From Eutreptiella sp. 'Long Island Sound 2002' (lineage: Eukaryota; Euglenozoa; Euglenophyceae; Eutreptiales; Eutreptiaceae): DNA of 64,000 bases. The notes below the pieces were generated by a model, which saw nothing but the letters and a program-made list of their open reading frames with translations, was not told where the DNA came from and did not search any database. The translations under genes and the position numbers were made by a program. This document shows, piece after piece, positions 33,248-44,800 of this stretch (position 1 is its first letter; each line of letters begins with the position of its first letter). Where the stretch lies: assembly GCA_964036045.1 (NCBI GenBank), contig OZ038402.1:9626971-9690970 (forward strand). The letters run 5' to 3'.

Positions 33248-34388
33248 CACCGAGCTGGTGGAACCAGTCTTGGTTTTATAACCCTTTTTAGGGTCTAGGG
33301 TGGACCTACCAGGTTCTAGCAGCAGCAGCAGCAACAACAAGCAGCAAGCAGCAAGCAGCACGCGCGAAATGGCTAAAAATCAGAACTCCGTCGTGGTGCT
33401 TCAGATTCAGGTGAAATTTTGGTGGATGATACCTATGGGTGTGAAGTACAATCACACAAAGTTTGAGTGAGAAATTCAACAGTGGCGGCTGGCAACGGGA
33501 TTCGCAAGTGGCGGACCTGAGTTTCAAAAACTGCAGTTTGGGGCCAAAAACAGCCATTTTTGGGCCAAAAAAGACCTGGAGCACATTCCAAAAGGCCAAA
33601 CGAAGGGAAACGGTGGGTACACTGCACGTGCGGCTTGACTTCCCCGTGTCAACGAGCTCTTTGCGGCCCTCTAACTCCATGATATGTCCCGGAAACGGCC
33701 CAAAAAGGCCCCCAGAAGCTCCAAATGCCGACAGCCACAAACCAAGAATAGGCCATATCTTTGGCTACATGGCTCAAAATGCAATTCCGAGGGCACCTAT
33801 TCCACCCGCAACCCCCCACTTTTTGTGGTTTCCACCCCTCAAAATTGCCCAAACGGACGCCTAGACCCCAATATCTAGGCCCACCAGGCTGCGGCAAGCT
33901 GCAAGCTCAAGCCCAAACAGGTGGGTGCCCAAATGGGTCAACAGGGTCCAGCAGGGGCAAAAAGATGACTTTTCTCCAAAATGATCCTAGACCATGTGCG
34001 ACGCTAAAACAAGTGTTTTTGGACCGTTTTGAGCTTGTGGTGGCCCATTTTGGTCCTCCGAAACTCCCAAAATGCCTTGAAAATGGGCTGTTTTGGGACC
34101 AAAAATGGGTCAAAAATGGGTCAAAAACGCATTTTTCCAAACCTCATCCTAGACCATTTGGGGTGCAGAAACGGGTGAAATGAGCCCATTTTGAGCCCAT
34201 TTTGGGGCATTTTGACCCCTCAGAAGTCCAAAAAGCCTTGAAAGTGGGCCTCGTGGTGATGGGGTTCACTTGCAAGATGATTTCACTTTGTCAAGAGCCA
34301 TCAATGTGTGAATCATTCTTGATTTCCCTCACCACTCATAGCTGATGTTCCCTCCCCCACCAGCTCGGTCCCAATATTCAGTCTTGAT
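33248..34388. other. 1.1-kb insert between array blocks C and D
   Basis: No gene recognised. ACCGAGCTGGTGG at 33249-33261 and its reverse complement at 34357-34369 lie just inside the two array edges, so the segment has 13-bp inverted ends. The interior has a CAG/CAA-rich run (about 33317-33362) and many near-repeats of GGGCCAAAAA, TGGGTCAAAAA and CCCATTTTG type between 33540 and 34240. Small open frames here are not conserved-looking. It may be a non-autonomous mobile element. Confidence 0.5.
33317..33362 (+). repeat. CAG/CAA microsatellite
   Basis: Imperfect AGC/AAC triplets, interrupted. Confidence 0.9.
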
Positions 34389-36293
34389 AGGGAACCTATT
34401 AGGGAACCTATTAGGGAACCTATTGGGGAACCTAGTAGGGTACCTATTAGGGAACCCATTAGGAAACCTATTAGGGAACCAATTAGGGAACCTATTAGGG
34501 AACCTATTACGGAACCTATTAGGGAACCTACTGGGGAACCTATTAGGGAACCTATTAGGGAACCTATTAGGGAACCTATTAGGGAACCTATTAGGGAACC
34601 TACCAGGGAACCTACCAGGGAACCCACCAGGGAACCTACCAGGGAACCTACCGAGGAACCTACCAGGGAACCTGTTAGGGAACCTATTAGGGAACCTATT
34701 AGGGAACCTATTAGGGAACCTATTAGGGAACCTAATAGGGAACCTATTAGGGACCCCATTAGGGAACTTATTAGGGAACCTATTAGGGAACGTATTAGGG
34801 AACCTATTAGGGAACATATTGGGGAACCTATTGGGGAACCTATTAGGGAACCTATTGGGGAACCTATTAGGGAACCTATTAGGGAACCTATTAGGGAACC
34901 TATTAGGGAACCTATTAGGGAACCTATTAGGGAACCTATTAGGGAACCTATTAGGGAACCTTTTAGGGAACCTATTGGGGAACCTATTAGGGAACCTATT
35001 AGGGAACCTATTAGGGAACCTACCAGGGAACCCACCAGGGAACCTACCAGGGAACCTACCAGGGAACCTACCAGGGAACCTGTTAGGGAACCTATTAGGG
35101 AACCTATTAGGGAACCTATTAGGGAACCTAATAGGGAACCTATCAGGGAACCCATTAGGGAACTTATTAGGGAACCTATTAGGGAACGTATTAGGGAACC
35201 TATTAGGGAACCTATTGGGGAACCTATTGGGGAACCTATTAGGGAACCTATTGGGGAACCTATTAGGGAACCCATTAGGGAACCTATTAGGGAACCTATT
35301 AGGGAACCTATGAGGGAACCTATTAGGGAACCTTTTAGGGAACCTATTAGGGAACCTATTAGGGAACCCATTAGGGAACCTATTAGGGAACCCATTAGGG
35401 AACCTATTAGGGAACCCATTAGGGAACCCATTAGGGAACCTATTAGGGAACCTATTAGGGAACCTATTAGGGAGCCTATTAGGGAACCTATTAGGGAACC
35501 TATTATGGAACCTATTAGGGAACCTATTAGGGAACCCATTAGGGAACCCATTAGGGAACCTATTAGGGAACCTATTAGTGAACCTATTAGGGAACCTATT
35601 AGGGGACCTATTAGGGAACCTATTAGGGAACCTATTAGGGAACCCATTAGGGAACCTATTAGGGAACCTATTAGGGAACCTATTGGGGAACATATTAGGG
35701 ACCCTATTAGGGAACCTATTAGGGAACCTATTAGGGAACCTATTGGGGAACCTATTAGGGAACCTATTAGGGAACCTATTAGGGAACCTATTAGGGAAGG
35801 CATTAGGGAACCTATTAGGGAACCTATTGGGGAACATATTAGGGACCCTATTAGGGAACCTATTAGGGAACCTATTAGGGAACCTATTGGGGAACCTATT
35901 AGGGAACCTATTAGGGAACCTATTAGGGAACCTATTAGGGAACCTATTAGGGAACCTATTAGGGAAGGCATTAGGGAACCTATTAGGGAACCTATTAGGG
36001 AACCTATTAGGGAACCCATTAGGGAACTTATTAGGGAACCTATTAGGGAACCTATTAGGGAGCCTATTAGGGAACCTATTAGGGAACCTATTGGGGAACC
36101 TATTGGAGAACCTATTAGGGAACCTAATAGGGAACCTATTAGGGAACCTATTAGGGAACCTATTAGGGAACCTATTAGGGAACCTATTGGGGAACCTATT
36201 AGGGAACCTATTAGGGAACCTATTAGGGAACCTATTAGGGAACCTATCGGGGAACCCATTAGGGAACCTATTAGGGAACCCATTAGGGAACCT
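34389..36293 (+). repeat. 12-bp satellite block D
   Basis: About 159 units, plus orientation. Runs of ACCAGGGAACCT units occur twice with similar context (about 34605-34680 and 35020-35090), suggesting a local duplication of roughly 420 bases. Confidence 0.98.
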
Positions 36294-36407
36294 GGGAACG
36301 CTGGTCATACTTGCATGCAATTCCCAGAACTACCATGGATGAAAGAAATGGCCAATACACGCAACGAGTTCTCCGATACGCCATGATATTGCGCCATTGC
36401 GAATGCC

Positions 36408-37586
36408 ATGGTTAAAAGTGTGAAGGACGTGCTCATCGGGGCTGGCATAGCAGCCCCGTCTGCCTCGACCCTTGTGGAATCCCACATGAACACCGTGCCT
36501 TTTTTCCCTTTTCCTCCCTTACCCCCAGATCACACACACCTCATGGCGACCGACCTTGAACCTACCACCCCCCCGACGGTTGCTGCACGTCCAACACATA
36601 ATTCAAACACTTCTCGACTCGAGCCACCCTCCAACCCAAGAACCCCCTCCCCCCCCCAAGTGACAACCAAAATGAAAAAAGGCTACGCTCCGGCAAAGTC
36701 ATCAACCAAAAGCCTAATCCACACCATCCGTGCCGTCACCCACAATACAGAAAAGAAGCCTCCGACCCCCCTTCTTTTGCAACACTTCAAGCAAGGCTTC
36801 GACATTGTTTTCCTTCAAGAACTCAGAAAAAAACCCCTCCTGCCCCACATTTACAACCAAAAAGGTCACAGAGCTGTGATGTTCTCAAACTTATCCCCCC
36901 ACCACGAACATGGGTCCGGTTTAGCCTTCTCACCCCTCCTAAGCCAGTTCGTCACCCCTGGCGATAATCCAGACAAAGATGGACTCATCACAGCTGCCCT
37001 CCTAACCCTGCCCGGTACACCACCTCTCCTAGTCGCCTCTGTGTACGCGCCTGCAGGCGAGGTATGGAGAAGGAAAGTGGAAACCAGCTTACGCCCCCTC
37101 CTCAAGCAATTTCCAAGCTTCCTGTTGGGGGGTGACTTCAATTGTCCGATTCATCCCGCCTTGGACAGCTAGGGGCTTCTGAGTGACAATCATTGGCCAT
37201 GGATCAGACACTCAGCCACGGCCACCCCACCCCTACTGGGCGACACCTACCGCCTGGCTAACCCTACAACACGCGAGTTCACCAGGTATCCACAAGGACA
37301 CCGTACCAGCTCGTCTAGACTAGACTACATTTTCATTTCCCCGGCCTCACTAGAGAAGATGTCCCTTTTGGATGCCACCATTCACTCAGAGAACCGTGCT
37401 ACTGATCACCATCCCTCCTCGTGCACCCTTTCTGTCCCCCCCACCCCCTTCCACTCATCTACAATTACCAAACGTGTTTTCAGAAAGCTCAACAAGTCTG
37501 AGATCAGCACACATTTACCCCTCTCATCAAAAACACCCCCCTTGCTATGGTCCAAAAATACACCTCCATGGTCATTCGGGAGCTAA
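36408..37586 (+). pseudogene. LINE-A endonuclease domain (APE type)
   Basis: An apurinic/apyrimidinic-like endonuclease nicks the target DNA to prime reverse transcription. Visible motifs in order: IVFLQE (metal-binding Glu), GSGLAF, LVASVYAPAG, LLGGDFNC (Asp and Asn), RLDYIFIS and TDHHP (the final Asp-His pair). The frame is open from 36408 but carries a TAG at 37170-37172 between the DFNC and LDYIF motifs; the same frame continues correctly after it. A slip near 37510 moves the protein to another frame (LIKNTPLAM follows). The N-terminal 90 residues are Pro/Thr-rich and unassigned. Confidence 0.8.
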
Positions 37587-39910
37587 GCGCTCAATACCAC
37601 AACACCACAGCCCCCCGCATCAAACCCGACTCCCGAGCCGTCAAATCGATTCGCCAGGCGTTAAATGATGCCCCCCCCCCCCCCCAACACACCCGCAGTT
37701 TTCGGCCCGAATGGCACAATTGAACGATGCAATCCACCAATGGGATGACACTTACAACAAATCTAAACGGTCAAAAATACACAGGTGCCTCATCCAAAAA
37801 ACAAACATCAATAAAACACTCAACGAAGCGGCAAACCCAACGGAACATCGAGCAGCCTCGTTAAAAGACCCAAACACAGGCAAACTAACATGTGACACTA
37901 GGCGTCTCACCGAAATTTTTTCCGACACCCTACTCACGCTGGGCGGTCCTCTAAACTATGAGCCCGGTGCACACACTGCCGAAGAACTCCTCCAGCATAC
38001 GCCCCAGTGCCCCCCCCACCACCGCCATCACCCCTACGCCTGAAATCTCATGGCACAGGTTCACCTCCTACCTGCACTCCTGCAAACCTTCAAAGGCGGG
38101 TGGCCGAGACTCCACGAATGGTTACCTCTTCCACATCTCTCCTGAACCAGTGAAACGATTTCTGCTCTCTGTCTGCAACCTTCACCTTACCAACGATATG
38201 CCTGATGAGTGGTTGGAAGCCAACGTGGTCTTGCTTTACAAAAAAGGCCCAACAAACGACCCGGTGAACTACAGACCAATCGCCCTCCTCAACACGCTCT
38301 ATAAAATTGTGGCCACTCACGCTGCCAAACACCTATACGAAATTTCCTCGTTTTATGGCCTGATCCACAAAACCTAGTTCGGGGGCCTTCCCAACCGCCG
38401 GTGCTCAGATCGCATTTTTCAGCTATTAGCCAAATACCAAAACTGCCCGGCTTCATACAGCCTCCACATAGATTTCAACAAAGCTTTCAACAGTGTCCCT
38501 CACGGGTCCCTGTTTAAGACCCTGGAACACTACCGCCTCCCCTCCCCCCTCATCCGTCTCATCCGAGGGCTCTACCGAGCTCCACGAGATTACCCGGTAG
38601 TTAACGGCCACACCGGTGCATCACACCTGCAAACCAGGGGCGTCCGCCAAGGACGTCCCTTATCACCGATCCTGTTCGTGTTGTATGTGAATGTCTTCTT
38701 ATTCACTGCCCCTCACCACCTGTCCCCTCCCATCACACAACATGAATCTAGCCATGCATTCGTGGATGACCTTTGGTACCGCTCCGAGTCCTCCCAACAC
38801 ATAGAAGAGATCCTATCTTTCTACGACTCCAATGGTCGGGCATGGGGCCTAGACATCAACCTAAGCAAAACAGAACACCACAGCATGGGAAAGGCCCCTC
38901 AAACCACGATCACAGCGCCCTCTGGAAAAAGGCTGTCAACCATCGACCCAAAAACCCTCGCCCCCCGGAAGGTATAAAAATACCTCGGTGTCTATCTGTT
39001 CACAGATCCCGACCCCACCCTCACATATGAACTGGCTAAATCTGAAATCACGTCTTTTTTCACTTTCTTACATCCACTCAACCTCACCCTTTCTGAATAT
39101 ATCCGACTGGTGAACCTCCAACTCATCCCCACTCTCCAATATCGCCTCATGGCACACCCACTCGAACAATCACAGCTTCACTCCCTGCAGAACATCATTT
39201 GGAAACACATTGCCATTGACCGTGATCCAGAGAAACGCAACCGCATCTCCAGGTTGGTGTCTAACAAAGACAAATACACTTCCAGACCCCATGGAGGACT
39301 TGACTTGCGCCACTTCCAACACTGCCTAAACATCTCTACTGTCAATGCGGCCATCCGTTACTTGAACAACGAGGGCCCGGACGAAACCAACCAACTTTTT
39401 CGGCAAGCAGCACTCAACGAGGAAACTTCGATGGTCCTTAAGCTGGTCAGCGACGCCTGTCACAGTCTCCACCTAAGATTCAACACCACAAGTTCTGAAA
39501 TCAACACCCCACCCCACCTGCTCCAAAAACATGAACAGGCCTATGTTTGTTTCACCACTTACTCCAACAACACAGTTACTAAGTGGGGAAACAAACAACG
39601 CCACCAAAACACAGACCTTGGCATCCACGGAGGCATCGTGACTGATACGTCCTGCGACCAAGCATCCATTTACTTCCCAGGGGACGACACAACCTTCAAC
39701 CTCCGGGGTTCCGAAAAAGTCTACACCATCCACCCCCCGGTCATAGCAGCACCCAACAACATCCTCGGGAACCACTTTCTCTTAATCCCGTCCTACAACG
39801 CATGCCCTCCCTTACGTGACGACACCCCCCCCTTGACCGGGGCCCTGCTCCAAGCCTCACCAATGGGATACCTGTACCAGGTCCACGGTTTACCGCCCCA
39901 CTCCCTATGA
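37587..39910 (+). pseudogene. LINE-A reverse transcriptase region
   Basis: Copies the element RNA into DNA at the nicked target. Motifs: KAGGRDSTNG, LLYKKGPTNDPVNYRPIAL, HIDFNKAFNSV (with Asn where KAFDSV is usual), GVRQGRPLSPILFV (Arg where Cys is usual), AFVDDL (catalytic Asp pair at about 38765-38770) and KYLGVYL. Lesions: slips in C15 (37671-37685) and in a C8 run near 38010-38018, TAG at 38375-38377 just before FGGLPNRR, and TAA at 38975-38977 just before KYLG. The C-terminal 260 codons (to 39910) have no clear finger or RNase H. Active-site changes plus stops make this copy inactive. Confidence 0.8.
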
Positions 39911-40078
39911 AGTGAAGACCTCAAAGCGCGGAACATTTTGGTCTAAATTCACATCTGCCAACAAGCAAAAGCACATGCACACAGAAAACGATAAGTAGCG
40001 TCGGTATGCGAGTCTGGGGCGCAAACAATCCCCTACACCGACATGATAGCAGGCTGAATCTGCCCTGGAAAAAAAAAA

Positions 40079-40571
40079 TAGATGCCGGCCGCGCGCCTTG
40101 ATCGGCCGCGCCGTGCAACACACACACCCCGCGCAACACACGCCTACGCCGTGACACCCCCCCCTCCCAGTCGCACCGCGCCAATTACAGCACTCTCGCC
40201 GCTGTAACCGGACGCTGTAACCTCTCATGGCCCCGACAGCCCCCTCACCCGGTTGGGCCAAAGGCTGACCGTTGTGTTTGGTACCCGCACCGGGCGAGGG
40301 CACGTCAGAAGGCAGGGGCACGACGCCCAGGCACACTCAGCCACTCTCGGCCCGCAGCACGCTTGCCGCGTCAGCTACAAAATTGTCTCCCTACCACGCA
40401 AACACCCGCATGCTCAGACCTATCGGGCGCCGTGCTCCCCGCTGGGCCCCGTCTGCACCCTCACCCGGCTCGGCCAAAGGTTGACCGTTGTGTTTGTTTG
40501 TAGCACCGGGCAAGGGCGCGTCAAAGGACACCGGCACGACGCCCAGCTATTGGCAGCCAACGGCCCAAGGA
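40079..40571. other. GC-rich spacer with a 90-bp direct repeat
   Basis: No gene recognised. 40242-40331 and 40457-40545 share CCCTCACCCGG, GACCGTTGTGTTTG, CACCGGGC and GGCACGACGCCCAG, about 215 bases apart. Confidence 0.7.
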
Positions 40572-41857
40572 TCAAACGTAGGGCGTTGCGGCGCGTCGGG
40601 CAGGCTTCCGGACCTTCATGCCCACATGACCCTGCAGCTGCTTTATCACCGGTAGCTCCAACGTCCATACATGCTGGACTAACACCGTGGGGCCGCCCAT
40701 AGCCAACCTCAGCCGACGTGTGGCCTCCTCTTGTGCTGCGGCATAGTCCCCGCTCCACCCCGACTGGATACGGCTGAAAGGATCCGCCGGGTTGCATTCC
40801 CCTAGGACCCGGCACAGATACCACGACCTACGCGACCGCGTGCACGCGTATACCAGCCGTCGCAAAATTTTATTCTGCACTCGCAACCCCACACTCGCTT
40901 TTCCTGCCGCAAAACTTTGCAGTACCGAAAAGTTATCTCCAACCAGACCTACTCTGTTCCACCCCAATGGGGACACGAGATGCACTGCATACTCTAATGC
41001 CGCGAACTCTGCAATCTGCTGATTGCACAACACCTCATGTACGATCCCTGCCCTTCCTCCCATTGTGTATCCCCACAGCGCCATCCTCCAGGTTTGCCCA
41101 TCGCAGGGTCCATAAAAAAAAAATGTACTCAGCCCAATCGCGCGGCCTCTTAAAAAAAAATAACGGCCTCCATGCCATCAGTCCCCATGGCAGCAAGCCC
41201 GCAAGGGTGTGCAACAAACGCAAGGGGGCGTCAGCCAACCACCGAGGCTGCCACAGTATATGCGCCCACACCGGCGCCACGAACGGCAGCACTCCCCAAT
41301 TTGGGCGCACAAACCACAGCAACCTGCCCAAGAAGCGTAGCAAACGGCGGCGTGTACAAGGGCCTACAGCCAGTTGCCACCAGCGCGCCACCAAAGCTTG
41401 CCAATTTCCGCGCGCCGTGGACACAGTGGCAGCCTGGAAATGGAAAAAACTTTCCAATCCATGCCAAACCAACGGCGGCCTCCAAGGTGCTTTTTGGACT
41501 GACAATGGCCTCTTCCTCCCTCAGGCGTCAAGCAACAACATCCGCCTGCATACTCACCCACTTCCTGCCATACCCAATGACAAACACATCGTCCAGGTAG
41601 ACAAGCACCAAGACCCCCTGCACTCTCGCGCTCTGCACCAGCCTGACTATCACGGCCTGGCAAATGGCTGGACTGTGGGTCCACCCGAACGGGAGACATT
41701 CAAAACTATACAATACTCCATCCACTGAAACTCGAAAGGCGTCAGTAAACTCAACAGGGGTCTTCAGAGACCAAAAACAATTACTAAGATCGATATGACA
41801 TGCACACAAAACAGGCTCTTCCCCCACACAAGGCGGGTCAGCTTTCAGCGACGCCAT
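40572..41857 (-). pseudogene. RT-RNase H fragment of a second retroelement
   Basis: Read from 41857 downward. The RT part shows HIDLSNCFWSL, FECLPFGWTHSPAICQ and VLVYLDDVFVIG, the LPFGW and YLDD style of LTR or DIRS-type elements rather than LINEs. A connection-like stretch follows in a shifted frame (RFLGRLLWFVRPNWGVLPF). An RNase H domain comes next: CDGQTWRMALWGY just upstream of the 41084 frame, IAEFAALEYAV, LVGDNFSVL and ECNPADPFSR supply the four usual acidic positions. The frame is interrupted more than once between RT and RNase H. The start is cut off by array E, and no LTR, integrase or recombinase is visible, so the family stays open. Confidence 0.7.
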
Positions 41858-41858
41858 C

Positions 41859-44800
41859 TATTGGGGACCTATTGGGGAGCCTATTAGGGAACCTATTAGG
41901 GAACCTATTAGGGAACCTACCAGGGAACCTACCAGGGAACCTATTAGGGAACCTATTAGGGAACCTATTAGGGAACCTATTAGGGAACCTATTAGGGAAC
42001 CTATTGGGGAACCTATTAGGGAACCTATTAGGGAACCTATTAGGGAACCTATTAGGGAACCTACCAGGGAACCTACCAGGGAACCTACCAGGGAACCTAT
42101 TAGGGAACCTATTAGGGAACCTATTAGGGAACCTATTAGGGAACCTATTAGGGAACCTACCAGGGAACCTATTAGGGAACCAATTAGGGAACCGACTAGG
42201 GAACCTATTGGGGAACCTATTAGGGAACCTATTAGGGAACCAGTTAGGGAACCTATTAGGGAAGCTGTCAGGGAACCTATTAGGGAACCTATTAGGGAAC
42301 CTATTAGGGAACCTTTTAGGGAACCTATTAGGGAACCTATTAGGGAACCTATTAGGGGACCCATTAGGGAACCTATTAGGGAACCCATTAGGGAACCTAT
42401 TAGGGAACCTATTAGGGAACCTATTAGGGAACCTATTAGGGAACCCATTAGGGAACCCATTAGGGAACCTATTAGGGAACCTATTAGGGAACCTATTAGG
42501 GAACCTATTAGGGAACCTATTAGGGAACCTATTAGGGAACCCGCTAGGGAACCTATTAGGGAATCCATTAGGGAACCTATTGGGGAACCTATTAGGGAAC
42601 CTATTAGGGAACCTATTAGGGAACCTATTAGGGAACCCATTAGGGAACCTATTAGGGAACCCATTAGGGAACCTATTGGGGAACCTATTAGGGAACCTAT
42701 TGGGGAACCTATTAGGGAACCTATTAGGGAACCTATTGGGAAACCTATTAGGGAACCTAGTAGGGAACCTATTAGGGAACCTATTAGGGAACCCATTAGG
42801 GAACCCATTAGGGAACCTATTAGGGAACCTGCTAGGGAACCTATTAGGGAACCTATTAGGGAACCTATTGGGGAACCCATTAGGGAACCTATTAGGGAAC
42901 CTATTAGGGAACCCATTAGGGAACCCATTAGGGAACCCGTTAGGGAACCCATTAGGGAACCTATTAGGGAACCTATTAGGGAACCTATTAGGGAACCTAT
43001 TAGAGAACCCATTAGGGAACCTATTAGGGAACCTATTAGGGAACCTATTATGGAACCTATTAGGGAACCCATTAGGGAACCTATTAGGGAACCTATCAGG
43101 GAACCTATTAGGGAACCTATTAGGGAACCCATTAGGGAACCTATTAGGGAACCTATTAGGGAACCCATTAGGGAACCCATTAGGGAACCAATTAGGGAGC
43201 CTATTGGGGAACCTATTGGGGAACCTATTAGGGAACCCATTAGGGAACCTATTAGGGAACCCATTAGGGAACCTATTAGGGAACCTATTAGGGAACCTAT
43301 TAGGGAACCCATTAGGAAACCTATTAGGGAACCTATTAGGGAACCCATTAGGGAACCTATTGGGGAACCTATTAGGGAACCTATTAGGGAACCCATTAAG
43401 GAAACCTATTAGGGAACCTATTAGGGAACCTATTAGGGAACCCATTAGGGAACCCATTAGGGAACCTATTAGGGAACCTATTAGGAAACCTATTGGGGAA
43501 CCTATTGGGGAACCTATTAGGGAACCCATTAGGGAACCTATTGGGGAACCTATTAGGGAACCTATTAGGGAACCCATTAGGAAACCTATTAGGGAACCTA
43601 TTAGGGAACCCATTAGGGAACCTATTGGGGAACCTATTAGGGAACCTATTAGGGAACCCATTAAGGAAACCTATTAGGGAACCTATTAGGGAACCTATTA
43701 GGGAACCCATTAGGGAACCCATTAGGGAACCTATTAGGGAACCTATTAGGAAACCTATTGGGGAACCTATTGGGGAACCTATTGGGGAACCTATTAGGGA
43801 ACCTATTAGGGAACGTGTTGGGGAACCTATTAGGGAACCTATTAGGGAACCTATTAGGGAACCTATTAGGGAACCTATTAGATAACCTATTAGGGAACCT
43901 ATTAGGGAATCTATTAGGCAACCTATTAGGGAACCCATTAGGGAACCTGTTAGGGAACGTATTAGGGAACCCATTAGGGAACCTATTAGGGAACCTATTA
44001 GGGAACCTATTAGGGAACCTATTAGGGAACCTATTCGGGACCCTATTAGGGAACCTATTGGGGAACCTATTGGAGAACCTATTAGGGAACCCATTAGGGA
44101 ACCTATTAGGGAACCTATTGGGGAACCTATTGGGGAACCTATTCGGGAACCTATTAGGGAACCTATTAGGGAACCTATTAGGGAACCTATTAGGGAACCT
44201 ATTGGGGAACCCATTAGGGAACCTATTGGGGAACCTATTAGGGAACCTATTAGGGAACCCATTAAGGAAACCTATTAGGGAACCTATTAGGGAACCTATT
44301 AGGGAACCCATTAGGGAACCTATTGGGGAACCTATTAGGGAACCTATTAGGGAACCTATTAGGGAACCTATTAGGGAATCTATTAGGGAACCTATTAGGG
44401 AACCTATTAGGGAACCTATTAGATAACCTATTAGGGAACCTATTAGGGAATCTATTAGGCAACCTATTAGGGAACCCATTAGGGAACCTGTTAGGGAACC
44501 TATTAGGGAACCCATTAGGGAACCTATTAGGGAACCTATTAGGGAACCTATTAGGGAACCTATTAGAAAACCTATTCGGGACCCTATTAGGGAACCTATT
44601 GGGGAACCCATTAGGGAACCTATTAGGGAACCTATTAGGGAACCCATTAGGGAACCCATTAGGGAACCAATTACGGAACCTATTGGGGAACCTATTGGGG
44701 AACCTATTAGGGAACCCATTAGGGAACCTATTAGGGAACCCATTAGGGAACCAATTACGGAACCTATTGGGGAACCTATTGGGGAACCTATTAGGGAACC

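Larger units (their letters stand above)
36294..40078 (+). mobile_element. LINE-A, decayed non-LTR retrotransposon
   Basis: Plus-strand element with endonuclease and reverse transcriptase coding, ending in an A10 tract at 40069-40078. The 5' end abuts array D and is probably truncated. Coding is broken by three in-frame stops and at least three one-base slips. It is one of the insertions that separate array blocks D and E. Confidence 0.75.

Noticed and set aside
33761-34183. 140-codon ORF in the insert between blocks C and D
   Set aside because: Built from near-repeats of GGTCAAAAATGG type, with no start context or family match.
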